In this document: positions 1-9,181 of the stretch, piece after piece
Numbering within the stretch: the first letter of the stretch is position 1
Layout of the letters: the number at the start of each line of letters is the position of its first letter
NCBI RefSeq assembly: GCF_001997345.1
Contig: NZ_CP019606.1
Location: 2,666,001 to 2,730,000, forward strand
Reading direction: 5' to 3'
Source of the DNA: Tessaracoccus aquimaris
GTDB taxonomy: Bacteria > Actinomycetota > Actinomycetes > Propionibacteriales > Propionibacteriaceae
Length of the DNA stretch: 64,000 nucleotides
Notes under the pieces: generated by a model
Database searches by the model: none
The model's input: the letters and a program-made list of their open reading frames with translations, nothing else
Told to the model about the DNA's origin: nothing
Program-made: the position numbers and the translations under genes

Positions 1-3000
1 AACTCGAGTTCCTGGACGGTGCCGCCGCGGCCCTGGTCGCCGTGCCTCTTGTGCGCGGTGGCGACCATCAGCTTGATGCGGTTGAGTTGGTTGGTCTCCG
101 AGGCGCCCGGGTCGTAGTCGACGGCGACGATGTTGGCCTCCGGGTAGCGCCGCCGCAGTTCGGCGAACATGCCCTTGCCGACCACGTGGTTGGGCAGGCA
201 CGCGAAGGGCTGGGCGCACACGATGTTTGGCGCGCCGTGCTCGATCAGTTCGACCATCTCGGCGGTCAGCAGCCAGCCCTCCCCGGCAAGGGTGCCGAGC
301 GAGATGATGCCGTCGGCCTTCTCCGCGAGGTCGCGCATCCTGGGCGGGGCGTCAAACTTGCCTCCGCAGCGTCGCAGCGCCCGGGCGACCGGCCGCTGGT
401 ACTGCTCGACGATCCACACCGCGAGCCGCTTCCAGGCGACGGTGCCCTCCCCGATGCCGAGCGCATCGGCCTTGAAGCGCGCCGAGTGCAGCCCCATCAG
501 GAAGAACGGCAGCATGCCGGGCAGCACGGCCTCGCAGTCCTCGTCCTCGATCACGTCGACCACGTGGTTGTTGGCGTCGGGATGGAACTTCACCAGGATC
601 TCGCCGACGATGCCGACGCGCGGCTTGCGCTCCCCGTCGACCAGTGGGAGGGCGTCGAACTCGCGCACCGCCTGGTCGACGAGCCCCCGGTACCCGATGT
701 GGCGACCGAGCGTGACGCTGTGGCCCGAGTGCTGCAGGAACTCCTGGCAGATGGTGTCCCAGCGCTGGTACAAGGCGTCGGCCGAGCCGGGGTCGCGTTC
801 GTAGGGTCGCGTGCGCAGCGTGAGGCTCTGCAGCAGGTCGCCGAGCACCAGGGCCTGGATGGCCGGGTGCAGCATCGCGGGGCTGAGCTTGAAGCCGGGG
901 TTGTCCTCAAGCCCCTGCAGGCTGATCGCAAGCACCGGCACCTGCGGATAGCCCGCCTCCCGGAGCGCCTTGCGCAGCAGCGCCGCGTAGTTGGTGGCGC
1001 GGCACATCCCGCCGGTCTGCGTGATGCCGACCGTCGAGCGGTCCGGGTCGGCCTCGCCGGAGCGGATCTTGTTGACCAGTTGCCCGACCACCATGATCGC
1101 CGGGAAACAGGCGTCGTTGTTGACGTACTTCAGGCCGACCTCGACGTCCTCTGCCGAGGCATGCTCGAGCAGTTCGACGCGGTAGCCGAGCTTTCGCATC
1201 ACCGGCATCAGCAGCCGGAAGTGCATCGGCGCCATCTGGGGCGCGTAGATGGTGTGGGCGTCGCGCGCCGCCTCGTCGAACACAGCCCGCTCGGCCGCCT
1301 CGGGCGCGGTCCTGATGACGGCGTTGCCGGCGCGTTCCGCGGCGGCGGCCTGCATCGAGCGGAGCCGGATGGTTGCGGCGCCCAGGTTGGACACCTCGTC
1401 GATCTTCAGCAGCGTGTACAGCTCGTTCGACGCGTCCAGGATCTCCGCGACCTGGTCGGTCGTGATGGCGTCGACGCCGCAGCCGAAGGAGTTGAGCTGC
1501 ACCAGGTGCAGGCCGGGCTCCTCGCCGACGACCGCCGCCGACTCGTAGAGCCGTGAGTGGTAGGTCCACTGGTCGCGCACCCGCAGCGGCCGCTCGAGCC
1601 TCGGCGCGGTGGGGTCGATCACGGCGTCCTCGGTGAGCACGCCCATCCCGAGGCCGTTGATGAGGCTGGGGATGCCGTGGTTGATCTCCGGGTCGACGTG
1701 GTAGGGCCGTCCGGCGAGGACGATGCCCTTCAGGCCTCGGTCGCGCAGGTAGTCCAGCGCCCGCCGTCCCTCTGCCCGGATGTCGGCCTTGACGGCTGCG
1801 TCCTCCTCGAAGCCCACCTTGACGGCGTCGCGGGCCTCCTGCAGCGTGACGTCCCAGGCGGAGAACACCTCGACGAGTCGGCGGGCGAGCTTGTCGGGGT
1901 CGTCGAGGTTCAGCATCGGCGCGAGGTAGGTCACGCCCTTCTCGCGCAGGCTCGCCAGGTTCCGCTCGAGCACCTGCGGGTAGAACGCGACGATCGGGCA
2001 GTTGAAGTTGTTGTCCGAGTCGGCCAGTTCCCTCGTCTCGTGTGGCACGCATGGGTAGAAGATCGTGTTGATGCCCCGCTCGAGGAGTCCCTCGATGTGG
2101 CCGTGCGCGAGCTTGGCCGGATAGCAGGCGTTCTCGGCGGGGATCGACTCCATGCCCTGCTCGAAGACCTCGTGGCTGGAGCGTCCGGAGATGGTGACGC
2201 GGAAGCCGAGGGTGGTGAGGACGGTGAACCACAGGGGGAAGTTCTCGTACATGCCGAGCACGCGCGGGATGCCGATCTCCCCGCGGGTGGCCTTCTCGTG
2301 CGTGAGCCGTCGGTAGCCGAAGAGGCGTCGGTACTTGTAGTCGTACAGGTTGGGAAGGTCGGACTTCTTGGGGACGCGCTCGGTCGAGGCGCCCCGCTCG
2401 CACCGGTTACCGGAGACGTGCCTCGACCCGTCGCCGAAGGTGGAGATCGTCAGCCCGCAGTGGTTCTGGCACAGCCGGCAGGTCTTCAGCTCGGTCTCGA
2501 CGGTGAATGCGCCGAGTTCGCTCAGGTCGAGGGCCTGCGACGAGGCCCCCTCGACCCAGTTGCGGCGCGCTGTCAGGGCCGCGCCGAAGGCGCCCATGTG
2601 GCCGGCAAGCTCAGGCCGGATCACGGTGAGGCCGGTCTGCAGTTCGAAGGCCCGCAGCACGGCGTCGTTGAGGAACGTGCCGCCCTGCACGACGACCTTG
2701 TCGCCCAGTTGGCCGGCGTCGCGCAGTTTGATCACCTTGTACAGCGCGTTGCGCACCACGGAATAGGACAGGCCGGCAGCGATGTCCGCGGCGGAGGCGC
2801 CCTCCCGCTGCGCCTGCTTCACAGAGGAGTTCATGAACACGGTGCAGCGGGTGCCGAGGTCGACGGGCGCCGACGACGTCAGCGCCAGCCGGGCGAACTC
2901 GCGCACGTCGAGACCCATCCCTGCCGCGAAGGTCTGCAGGAAGGATCCGCAGCCGGACGAGCATGCCTCGTTGACGGCGATGGAGTCGACCGCACCGCCC

Positions 3001-4306
3001 AGGATGCGCAGGTACTTCATGTCCTGCCCGCCGACGTCGATGACGGCGGTGACTCCGGGGCAGATCGCGTCTGCCGCCCGGTAGTGGGCCATCGTCTCGA
3101 TCTCGCCGTCGTCGAGCCGCAGCGCCGCCTTGACGAGCCCCTCGCCGTACCCGGTGACGCAGGCCCGTGCCAGGTGCGCCGAGAGCGGGATGCCCTCCAG
3201 CACCTCGCGCAGGATGCCCCGCGCCGCCGTGACGGGGTCGTTGCTCAACTGGTAGTGCGAGTAGGCGACGCGCCCGGCCTCGTCGAGCAGCACGGCCTTC
3301 ACCGTGGTCGACCCGGCGTCGATGCCGAGGAACATCGGGCCGTCGGCGTCGGCGAGGTCGATGGTGGGGGCGGGGTGGCCATGGTGGCGGGCGTCGAAGT
3401 CGCCGCGCTCGTCGGCGTCTGCGAACAGGGGCCGCATCCGGGCGCTGGCAAGCGGGAGCAGCACCGTCTGGCGGAGGCGGGCGTGCAGGTCGCGCGGGTT
3501 CTTAGGCGTCGGGGGCGCTTGTCCCTGGATGGTCGGGCTGCGAGCAGCGCGGCGCCGATGGCGACGTAGAGGTGGGCGTCGGCGGGCGTCGTGAACCCGT
3601 GCACCTGGCCGTCGAGCGCACGCTGGTAGGCGGCCCGCAACTCGGGAAGGAAGTGCAGCGGGCCGCCCAGGAAGACGACGTTGCCTCGGATCGGATGCCC
3701 GCAGGCGAGGCCCGCGATGGTCTGGGTCGCGACGGCCTGGAACACGGAGGCCGCGAGGTCGGTGTGCGCGGCGCCCTGGTTGAGCAGCGGCTGCAGGTCG
3801 GACTTGGCGAACACCCCGCAGCGCGAGGCGATCGGGTAGAGGTGCTGGTGACGGGCCGCCAGGTCGTCGAGGCCCGCGGCATCGGTATGCAGCAGGGTGG
3901 CCATCTGGTCGATGAACGCGCCGGTCCCGCCCGCGCAGGTCCCGTTCATGCGCTGCTCGACGCTCGGTCGCAGGTAGGTGATCTTGGCGTCCTCGCCGCC
4001 CAGTTCGATGACGACGTCGGTGTCCGGCACGAATGCCTCGATGGCCGCCGTCGATGCGATCACCTCCTGGACGAAGTCGACGCGCATCAGGTCGGCGACG
4101 CCGAGGCCGGCCGACCCGGTGACGGCCGCCGTCATCGACTGGCCGGGGAAGGCGTCGGCGACCTCGAGCAGGAGTTGGCCTAGCGCCCCCCTCGCGTCGG
4201 CGTTGTGCCGCCGGTACTCGCTGAAGGCGACGTCTTCGCCTGCGAGCACGACGGCCTTCACCGTGGTCGATCCGATGTCCAGGCCGAGTGACAGCGCTGG
4301 CGCCAT
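1..4306 (-). CDS. Acyl-CoA dehydratase activase-related protein (two BadF/HgdC ATPase domains + DUF2229), frameshifted, 3' end off window
   Basis: Start ATG at 4306. The N-terminal ASKHA ATPase domain (about residues 8-258) shows GLDIGSTTVKAVV, GGEDAKITYL, and cysteines in NGTCAGGTG and SRCGVFAKSD that in this family bridge a 4Fe-4S cluster. A second ATPase domain starts at 3335 (FLGIDAGSTTVKAVLL, NEACSSGCGSF, GTRCTVFMNSS). It is followed by the DUF2229-type region with conserved cysteines (ENACYPAKLAHGH, PCVPHE), open to base 1, giving about 1,435 residues so far. The two halves lie in different frames: the first frame misreads after about 3515, and one extra C in the C5 run (plus-strand G5 at 3511-3515) joins them. 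Known family members activate 2-hydroxyacyl-CoA dehydratases by ATP-driven electron transfer; the role of this large fused form is not established. No dehydratase subunits are adjacent. Confidence 0.85.
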
Positions 4307-4351
4307 GGGGAATCTCCGATCCGAGACTGCAACTACGACCGAGTGTAGTAA

Positions 4352-4367
4352 GCAAGTGCATGCTTGC
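4352..4367. promoter_or_regulatory. Candidate TetR operator
   Basis: The 16-base sequence GCAAGTGCATGCTTGC has perfect 5-base arms (GCAAG/CTTGC) around a TGCATG centre. It lies in the 75-base divergent spacer between the activase gene and the TetR gene, overlapping the region just upstream of the TetR -10 hexamer TAGACT (4370-4375). Position and symmetry fit autoregulation plus control of the activase. This is inferred, with no binding evidence. Confidence 0.55.
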
Positions 4368-4381
4368 AATAGACTGGGGGC

Positions 4382-4966
4382 ATGAACCGTTCCGCCCGTT
4401 CTCAGGCCACCGCAGACGCGCTCCTCGACGCGGCGCTCGACCTGATCGGCGAATGCGGCCTGCGCGGCACGACCACGAGGGCGATCGCGGAGCGGGCAGG
4501 AGTCAACGAGGTGACGCTGTTTCGCAAGTTCGGTTCCAAGTCCAAACTGGTACGCGAGGCGATCTCGGCGCGGTTCGCGACCCTGACCGCCGACGCGATC
4601 ACGCACACCGGCGATCTCGAGGCCGACCTGGTTCGACTGACGTCGGCCTATCACGCCGCGCTCGAGGGCTTCGGCCCTGTCGCACGGGCGGTGCTGACGG
4701 AGGTGCCGTTCGACGAGGAGGTGGCGGTGGCGCTGGAGGGGCTCCGCGCTGTCATCGAGGCGATCGGCGGGCTGCTGCGGACCTACCAGGCTGAAGGCCT
4801 GCTCGCTGAGGAGCCCCTGGAGACCCAGATCCCCGCACTGCTGGGGCCCATCGTGATGCCGATCGTCACCGGCGGCTACGCGCTGGTCCCCTCGCTGGGC
4901 GAGGCCCCGTTCGACGCCGCGCGCCACGTCGACCGCTTCCTGCACGGCCACGCGAAGACCGACTAG
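4382..4966 (+). CDS. TetR-family transcriptional regulator
   Basis: A protein of 194 residues. Residues about 8-55 form the TetR helix-turn-helix (ADALLDAALDLIGECGLRG, then TTTRAIAERAGVNEVTLFRK). The remainder is an all-alpha ligand-binding domain I cannot assign to a ligand. The start ATG follows the -10 hexamer TAGACT by 6 bases with no Shine-Dalgarno sequence, so a leaderless mRNA is likely. It is divergent from the giant activase gene, with a palindrome between them, so it probably controls both genes. The stop lies 14 bases from the convergent end of fumC. Confidence 0.9.
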   Translation: MNRSARSQATADALLDAALDLIGECGLRGTTTRAIAERAGVNEVTLFRKFGSKSKLVREAISARFATLTADAITHTGDLEADLVRLTSAYHAALEGFGPVARAVLTEVPFDEEVAVALEGLRAVIEAIGGLLRTYQAEGLLAEEPLETQIPALLGPIVMPIVTGGYALVPSLGEAPFDAARHVDRFLHGHAKTD

Positions 4967-4979
4967 GCGTCTCCCCTTC

Positions 4980-6371
4980 TCAGCGTGGACCGGTCATGTC
5001 GCCGGGGATCACCCACGCGTCGAAGTCCGCCCCGTCGACACCGTTGGCGAGCGCCGAGTCCCGCAGCGAGGTGCCCTCGCGGTGCGCCTGCTTGGCGATC
5101 TTGGCCGCCATGTCGTAGCCGATGTGCGGATTCAGCGCCGTGACCAGCATCAGGTTCGAGTCGAGATTGGCCTGGATCCGCGGCCGGTTCGGCTCGATGC
5201 CCACGGCGCAGTGGTCGGTGAACGACACGCACGCGTCGGAGATCAGCCGGATCGACTCGAGCACGGCGTGCGCCATCACGGGCTTGAACACGTTGAGTTG
5301 GAAGTTGCCCTGGCTGCCGGAGAAGCCGACGGTGACGTCGTTGCCGAAGACCCGCGCCACGACCATTGTCATCGCCTCGGACTGCGTCGGGTTGACCTTG
5401 CCCGGCATGATCGAGCTCCCCGGCTCGTTCTCCGGGATCGTGATCTCGCCGATGCCGTTGCGGGGGCCGCTCGCGTACCAGCGCACGTCGTTGGCGATCT
5501 TCATGAGGGCGCCCGCGAGCACGCGAAGCGCGCCGCTGACCTCGACGAGTGAGTCGTGCGCGCTGAGCGCGGCGAAGAGGTTGTCGGCCTGACGGAACTC
5601 GAGTCCCGTCTCCTCGCTGATCTTGACGGCCGCGAGGGCACCGAAGCCGGGGTTCGCGTTGAGCCCGGTGCCGACGGCGGTCCCGCCGATGGCGAGGTCG
5701 CGGGCCCTCTGATCCGCCGCCTTGACCCCCTCGATCGCGAAGTCGAGTTGTGCGACCCAACCGCCGATCACCTGGCCGAGCCGCACGGGCGTGGCGTCCT
5801 GCAGGTGGGTGCGGCCGACCATCACGACGTCGTCGAACTCTGCGGCCTTGGCGGCGAGCACGTCCCGCAGCCGTGCGACGCTCGCGTAGAGGCGCGCGTT
5901 CAGTTCGGAGACCACCGCGATGTGCATCGCCGTGGGGAAGGTGTCGTTGGACGACTGGCCGCGGTTGACGTCGTCATTGGGGTGCACGGGGGTCTTGGAT
6001 CCGAGCTCACCGCCCGCCAGTTCGATGGCGCGGTTCGAGATGACCTCGTTGGTGTTCATGTTCGACTGGGTTCCAGAGCCTGTCTGGAACACCACGAGGG
6101 GGAAGTGCCCGTCGAGGTCGCCGGCGATCACCTCGTCGGCGGCGCGCACGATGAGGTCGGCGCGGTCGGAGGGGAGCTCACCCAGGTCGGCGTTGGCCTG
6201 CGCCGCGGCCTTCTTCAGCACCCCGAGGGCGCGGATCATGTCGCGGCCCCACACGAACGTGTCGCGGCCGATGTCGAAGTTGTGGAGGCTGCGCTCGGTC
6301 TGCGCGCCCCAGTACCGGTCGTCGGCGACCTGTACGTCGCCCATGGAGTCCTTTTCGGTGCGGTAACCCAT
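4980..6371 (-). CDS. fumC: Class II fumarate hydratase
   Basis: 463 residues, the normal length for a class II fumarase. It catalyses the reversible hydration of fumarate to L-malate in the TCA cycle. The superfamily signature [15 protein letters not shown] lies near residue 320, with the substrate-site segments [13 protein letters not shown] and [11 protein letters not shown] upstream. The ATG at 6371 sits 6 bases after a -10 hexamer TAGCGT (minus strand, 6383-6378), which supports a leaderless start. It is transcribed away from the RlpA-type gene terminator just upstream, so it is probably monocistronic. The C-terminus ends at IPGDMTGPR. Confidence 0.97.
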   Translation of the reverse strand: MGYRTEKDSMGDVQVADDRYWGAQTERSLHNFDIGRDTFVWGRDMIRALGVLKKAAAQANADLGELPSDRADLIVRAADEVIAGDLDGHFPLVVFQTGSGTQSNMNTNEVISNRAIELAGGELGSKTPVHPNDDVNRGQSSNDTFPTAMHIAVVSELNARLYASVARLRDVLAAKAAEFDDVVMVGRTHLQDATPVRLGQVIGGWVAQLDFAIEGVKAADQRARDLAIGGTAVGTGLNANPGFGALAAVKISEETGLEFRQADNLFAALSAHDSLVEVSGALRVLAGALMKIANDVRWYASGPRNGIGEITIPENEPGSSIMPGKVNPTQSEAMTMVVARVFGNDVTVGFSGSQGNFQLNVFKPVMAHAVLESIRLISDACVSFTDHCAVGIEPNRPRIQANLDSNLMLVTALNPHIGYDMAAKIAKQAHREGTSLRDSALANGVDGADFDAWVIPGDMTGPR

Positions 6372-6406
6372 GGGCCGACGCTACCCCGGAACGGACATCT
6401 CCGGGC

Positions 6407-6454
6407 AGAAAAAGGCCCGGCCCGCTGCTCTTGGGGGGCGGCAGCGGACCGGGC
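6407..6454 (-). terminator. Rho-independent terminator of the DUF348/G5/RlpA gene
   Basis: On the minus strand, a 14-base G+C-rich stem (arms at 6454-6441 and 6428-6415, GCCCGGTCCGCTGC pairing with GCAGCGGGCCGGGC) is followed by CTTTTTCT. It lies 76 bases past the stop of the gene ending at 6531 and upstream of fumC, so it separates the two. Confidence 0.85.
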
Positions 6455-6530
6455 GGTTCAGTGGGGCTCCTCTCGCAGGAGCACTTGAAATACGCTACCA
6501 GCCGGGGGCGGCCGGTAGCCAATTCTGGTC

Positions 6531-7754
6531 TTACCCAACAACCTCGTAGTTGACGGTGATCACGCCGGCGGAGGTGCCGCCGATGGCCTTCATGGCGGCC
6601 GTCGAGAGATCGAGGCAGCGACCGGAGATGTAGGGACCGCGGTCGTTGATCCTCACGACGACGGACTTGCCGTTCTTGGGGTTCGTGACCTTGACGCGGG
6701 TCCCGAACTTGTAGGTCTTGTGGGCGGCCGTCAGGTCGTTGGGGTTGAAGCGCTCACCGTTGGCGGTCATCTGACCCTGCCAGTAGTAGGACGCCTTGCA
6801 GCTCGCGCCTGTGGCTGGGGTGAGGTCGCTCGAGCTGGAGCTGGAGGACTTGTCGTCGCTCGAGGAGCTGCTCGACGAGGACGAGGACGAAGACGACGAG
6901 GAGGGCTTCGGCTTGGGGGTCTCAATGACCTTGGTGCCGACCTGGGTGACCTCGGTGACGGGCTTAGTGTCGACCTTGGTCTCCTTCAGCGTCGAAGAGA
7001 CGAGCTTGCCGTCGTTGTAGACGTCGGTGTAGGTCTCGGTGGCCTTGCCCTTGACTCCCTCGGTGGAGACCTTTGTCTTGCCCTTCTCAAGCTTGTCGCT
7101 CTTGACGGATGACTTCTCGAAGGGAATCTCCTTGGCCTTGGTCGAGGTCTTGACCTCGACCTTCACGAAGGAGATCTTCAGGCCGTCGGTCAGCGTGGTG
7201 TCCGCGGCGGGCGTGAGCTTGTCGTCGGCGTCGGGCTTGATGCCCTGCTCGTCGAGGACGTCCTGCACGGTGCCCGCCATGCGTACCGGGTTGGCGGCGC
7301 CCGCGACTGTCAGGCTGACGTCCTTCGCGGTGGCGATGTCGAGGTCAAGGCCCTCGCGGCCGATGCCTGCGGAGCGGGTGGCAGACAGCTTGGAGTCGGC
7401 CTCGTCGAGACGCAACTGCTGCAGCGCCTCGCCGACGTTGCGGGCAGTCGTCCAGACGGTGCGCTCCTCCCCGTCGACGGTCAGGGTGAGGGGGCGACCG
7501 TAGGACACGGAGATGGCCATGCCGTCGGTGATCGTCGTATCAGCGGCCGGGAGCACGACGTCGTGGTCGCTCAGCGTGATGCCCTCGAGGTTCAGCACCT
7601 CCTGCACGGTGCGCTCTCGCACCGCGATGGCGCTGCTCGCGCCGTCGACCGTCAGCGTCACGTCGTTCTTGTGCAGGGCGGTCGCAACTGCTGCGCCGCC
7701 AACTACGGCAAGTGCGACGCCACCGGCGATCGCGGGGATGAGGACCTTTGCCAT
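6531..7754 (-). CDS. DUF348/G5/RlpA-domain cell-wall protein (resuscitation-promoting-factor-like, YabE type)
   Basis: 407 residues. An N-terminal membrane or signal segment (about residues 4-27) is followed by three DUF348 ubiquitin-like repeats (about 33-76, 88-131, 145-187) with the recurrent pattern 'VTLTVDGA…[15 protein letters not shown]'. A G5 domain (about 205-280) comes next, then a serine-rich linker with runs of 15 and 7 serines (about 286-315). The C-terminal RlpA-like double-psi barrel contains [17 protein letters not shown] and RINDRGPY. Actinobacterial RpfB has the same DUF348/G5 architecture but ends in a lysozyme-like Rpf domain; here it is replaced by the RlpA fold, as in firmicute YabE. 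The likely role is peptidoglycan remodelling outside the membrane. Catalytic activity is not proven. Confidence 0.88.
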   Translation of the reverse strand: MAKVLIPAIAGGVALAVVGGAAVATALHKNDVTLTVDGASSAIAVRERTVQEVLNLEGITLSDHDVVLPAADTTITDGMAISVSYGRPLTLTVDGEERTVWTTARNVGEALQQLRLDEADSKLSATRSAGIGREGLDLDIATAKDVSLTVAGAANPVRMAGTVQDVLDEQGIKPDADDKLTPAADTTLTDGLKISFVKVEVKTSTKAKEIPFEKSSVKSDKLEKGKTKVSTEGVKGKATETYTDVYNDGKLVSSTLKETKVDTKPVTEVTQVGTKVIETPKPKPSSSSSSSSSSSSSSSDDKSSSSSSSDLTPATGASCKASYYWQGQMTANGERFNPNDLTAAHKTYKFGTRVKVTNPKNGKSVVVRINDRGPYISGRCLDLSTAAMKAIGGTSAGVITVNYEVVG

Positions 7755-7810
7755 CTTCGAATGCTCCAGGAAGGGTGTCTCGCAGCCGGACAGTTCCGGA
7801 TACAGGCAAC

Positions 7811-7839
7811 AGCCTAAGGCGTTCCTGAGGAATTCCCAA
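7811..7839 (-). promoter_or_regulatory. Promoter of the DUF348/G5/RlpA gene
   Basis: The minus strand carries TTGGGA (7839-7834), a 17-base spacer, then TAGGCT (7816-7811). This is a good housekeeping-sigma promoter giving a 5' leader of about 50 bases before the ATG at 7754. The surrounding 7820-7865 stretch is unusually A+T-rich. I looked for a c-di-AMP (ydaO-type) riboswitch, common before rpf genes, and did not recognise one. Confidence 0.55.
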
Positions 7840-7960
7840 ATGAAAACTTAAGATTCTCAGGATATCTTTCGACGGGTTCACTCCAGGCGGAACCGGAGGC
7901 GCGACGCGGGCGCCCCACCGCCGCTGCCTCCGCGGCGCCCGGGCGCGGGTCGAGACGGCG

Positions 7961-7991
7961 CGACCCCGGCCCGGAATCCGGGTCGGGGTCG
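7961..7991 (-). terminator. Hairpin downstream of copZ-like gene
   Basis: An inverted repeat with 14-base arms (cgaccccggcccgg and ccgggtcggggtcg, one G-T pair) and a 3-base loop lies 16 bases past the copZ stop. There is no T-tract, so it may be a weak terminator or an mRNA-stabilising structure. Confidence 0.5.
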
Positions 7992-8006
7992 TGACGTGTT
8001 GGTGGC

Positions 8007-8216
8007 TCAGGCCTCGACGACGGCGTAGTCGCCCGCCTCCTTGACGGCCTCGATGATGGCGTCGAACGGGATCCGCTCGTCGGACTCGACGGCCATGGCG
8101 CCCCCCTCGAGGCTCACCTTGACGTCGTTGACGCCGTCGATCTCCGAGACCTCCTCGGTGACATGGTTGACGCAGTTGCCACAGGTCATGCCCGTGACGG
8201 TGTAGTTGGTGATCAT
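8007..8216 (-). CDS. copZ: Heavy-metal-associated domain copper chaperone
   Basis: 69 residues forming a single HMA ferredoxin-like domain. The metal-binding loop is GMTCGNC, with the two cysteines that carry Cu(I). It is preceded by a good ribosome-binding site (AAGGAG) and lies 12 bases downstream of the csoR stop, so the two genes form an operon under the CsoR operator. The usual third member, a CopA P-type ATPase, is absent here. It is expected to be a cytosolic Cu(I) shuttle that delivers copper to an exporter encoded elsewhere, or that buffers it. Confidence 0.88.
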   Translation of the reverse strand: MITNYTVTGMTCGNCVNHVTEEVSEIDGVNDVKVSLEGGAMAVESDERIPFDAIIEAVKEAGDYAVVEA

Positions 8217-8228
8217 CTGTTCTCCTTG

Positions 8229-8540
8229 CTACTTCACCAGGCGCTTGATGGCCTGCATCGCTTCCTCGAGTTTCTCATCGGCCTCCGCCCCACCCTTGCG
8301 CGCGGCGTCTGCGACGCAGTGCTCCAGATGGTCCTCGAGCAGGCCGAGCGAGACGGCCTTGAGGGCGCTCGTCACGGCGGCGACCTGCGTGAGGATGTCG
8401 ATGCAGTACTGGTCGTTCTCGACCATCCTCGCGATGCCGCGCGCCTGCCCCTCGATCAGCTTCAGGCGGCGCAGATAGCTCGCCTTCTCGGCCGTGTAGC
8501 CATGCGTCGAATGACACGTCTGATCAACTGCCTCGGTCAT
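8229..8540 (-). CDS. csoR: CsoR-family copper-sensing repressor
   Basis: 103 residues from the ATG at 8540, chosen because an AGGAGG ribosome-binding site precedes it. It has the DUF156 all-helical fold. All three Cu(I) ligands of Mycobacterium CsoR are present with the right spacing: Cys in QYCIDIL, His 25 residues later in LEDHLEHC, and Cys four after that. The gene lies directly downstream of a consensus CsoR box and upstream of copZ. It should repress its own operon and release DNA on binding Cu(I). Confidence 0.93.
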   Translation of the reverse strand: MTEAVDQTCHSTHGYTAEKASYLRRLKLIEGQARGIARMVENDQYCIDILTQVAAVTSALKAVSLGLLEDHLEHCVADAARKGGAEADEKLEEAMQAIKRLVK

Positions 8541-8559
8541 GGGAACCTCCTGACGCCCA

Positions 8560-8578
8560 AATATACCCCCCTGGGGTA
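8560..8578 (-). promoter_or_regulatory. csoR promoter with CsoR operator
   Basis: TACCCCCCTGGGGTA (8564-8578) is the classical pseudo-palindromic CsoR box. On the minus strand it abuts and overlaps the -10 element TATATT (8565-8560), so a bound repressor would block RNA polymerase. The csoR start is 20 bases downstream. Confidence 0.88.
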
Positions 8579-9181
8579 CTGGACCCAAGGCAGGCCTCCG
8601 ACCCGCTCGAGGCAACGACCGGCCGAACCGGATCAGCGACGGACGGCGACTCCCGCGAGCCCCGCCCCGAACGCCGACGGGGCGGGCGCCGCGCGAGCGC
8701 CGCACCGGAAGTTATCAACATCCCACGCACATGCGCTGTGGATAACTCGACTCTTTTGTCCCGCACGTTGGGCGATTCGGTGCCGCGACTCCGCTCATAC
8801 CACGAACAGGGCGGCCACGTCCAACCGGGGCCATTTTGCGGCTCCAGTCCTTGTGGGCGGCGTTTCGAGAGGTTAAGCACCAGAGCCGAGGGGCGGCGAC
8901 GCGAGCCCTCCCGACGGCCGCGGCGACCCGCGAAATCGACTGCCGGGCGATTTGTGGACAAATACCCACCTTGATCGTCGATTCCATGAATATAACGATT
9001 TGATAACGGGCATTTGACGCTCAGCGAACAGGGTCATCCACATGCCCCCATCGGCACAGTCCGAGTTATCCACACTCCGTCCACAACTCGTCCCCAGGGT
9101 TGCACACAGGGCGCCGGACGGATCTGTCGCACCGGTGACCTAACCTAAGTGCTGCCATCGAAGATTCCGCCAGGAGGTGCA
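8579..9181. other. Gene-free spacer upstream of dnaB with a cluster of DnaA boxes
   Basis: About 600 bases with no convincing gene. It holds two perfect TTATCCACA boxes (minus strand 8737-8745; plus strand 9066-9074), one perfect actinobacterial TTGTCCACA box (minus strand 8953-8961), and near-matches at 8712-8720 (TTATCAACA), 9034-9042 (TCATCCACA) and 9077-9085 (CCGTCCACA). An A+T-rich stretch (about 8985-9015, gaatataacgatttgataac) lies among them. A -10-like TAACCT (about 9141) precedes dnaB. No dnaA or dnaN is present, so this is not shown to be the chromosomal origin. A DnaA-titration or DnaA-controlled dnaB promoter is an alternative. Confidence 0.6.

Noticed and set aside
42-3569. Two long plus-strand open frames (504 and 670 codons) opposite the activase gene
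   Set aside because: They are antisense shadows kept open by high G+C third positions; the minus strand carries clear conserved activase motifs throughout.
7755-7860. c-di-AMP (ydaO-type) riboswitch before the RpfB-like gene
   Set aside because: Often present at this position in actinobacteria, but I could not match its conserved core; only a promoter and a leader of about 50 bases are visible.
9141-9155. IdeR-like box (TAACCTAAG) before dnaB
   Set aside because: Only a half-site matches and there is no reason for iron control of dnaB; it is read as a -10 element instead.
8579-9181. Calling the dnaB upstream spacer the chromosomal origin
   Set aside because: DnaA boxes are clear, but dnaA, dnaN, gyrB or recF are absent from the window and no skew data are available. 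It is kept as a finding only.
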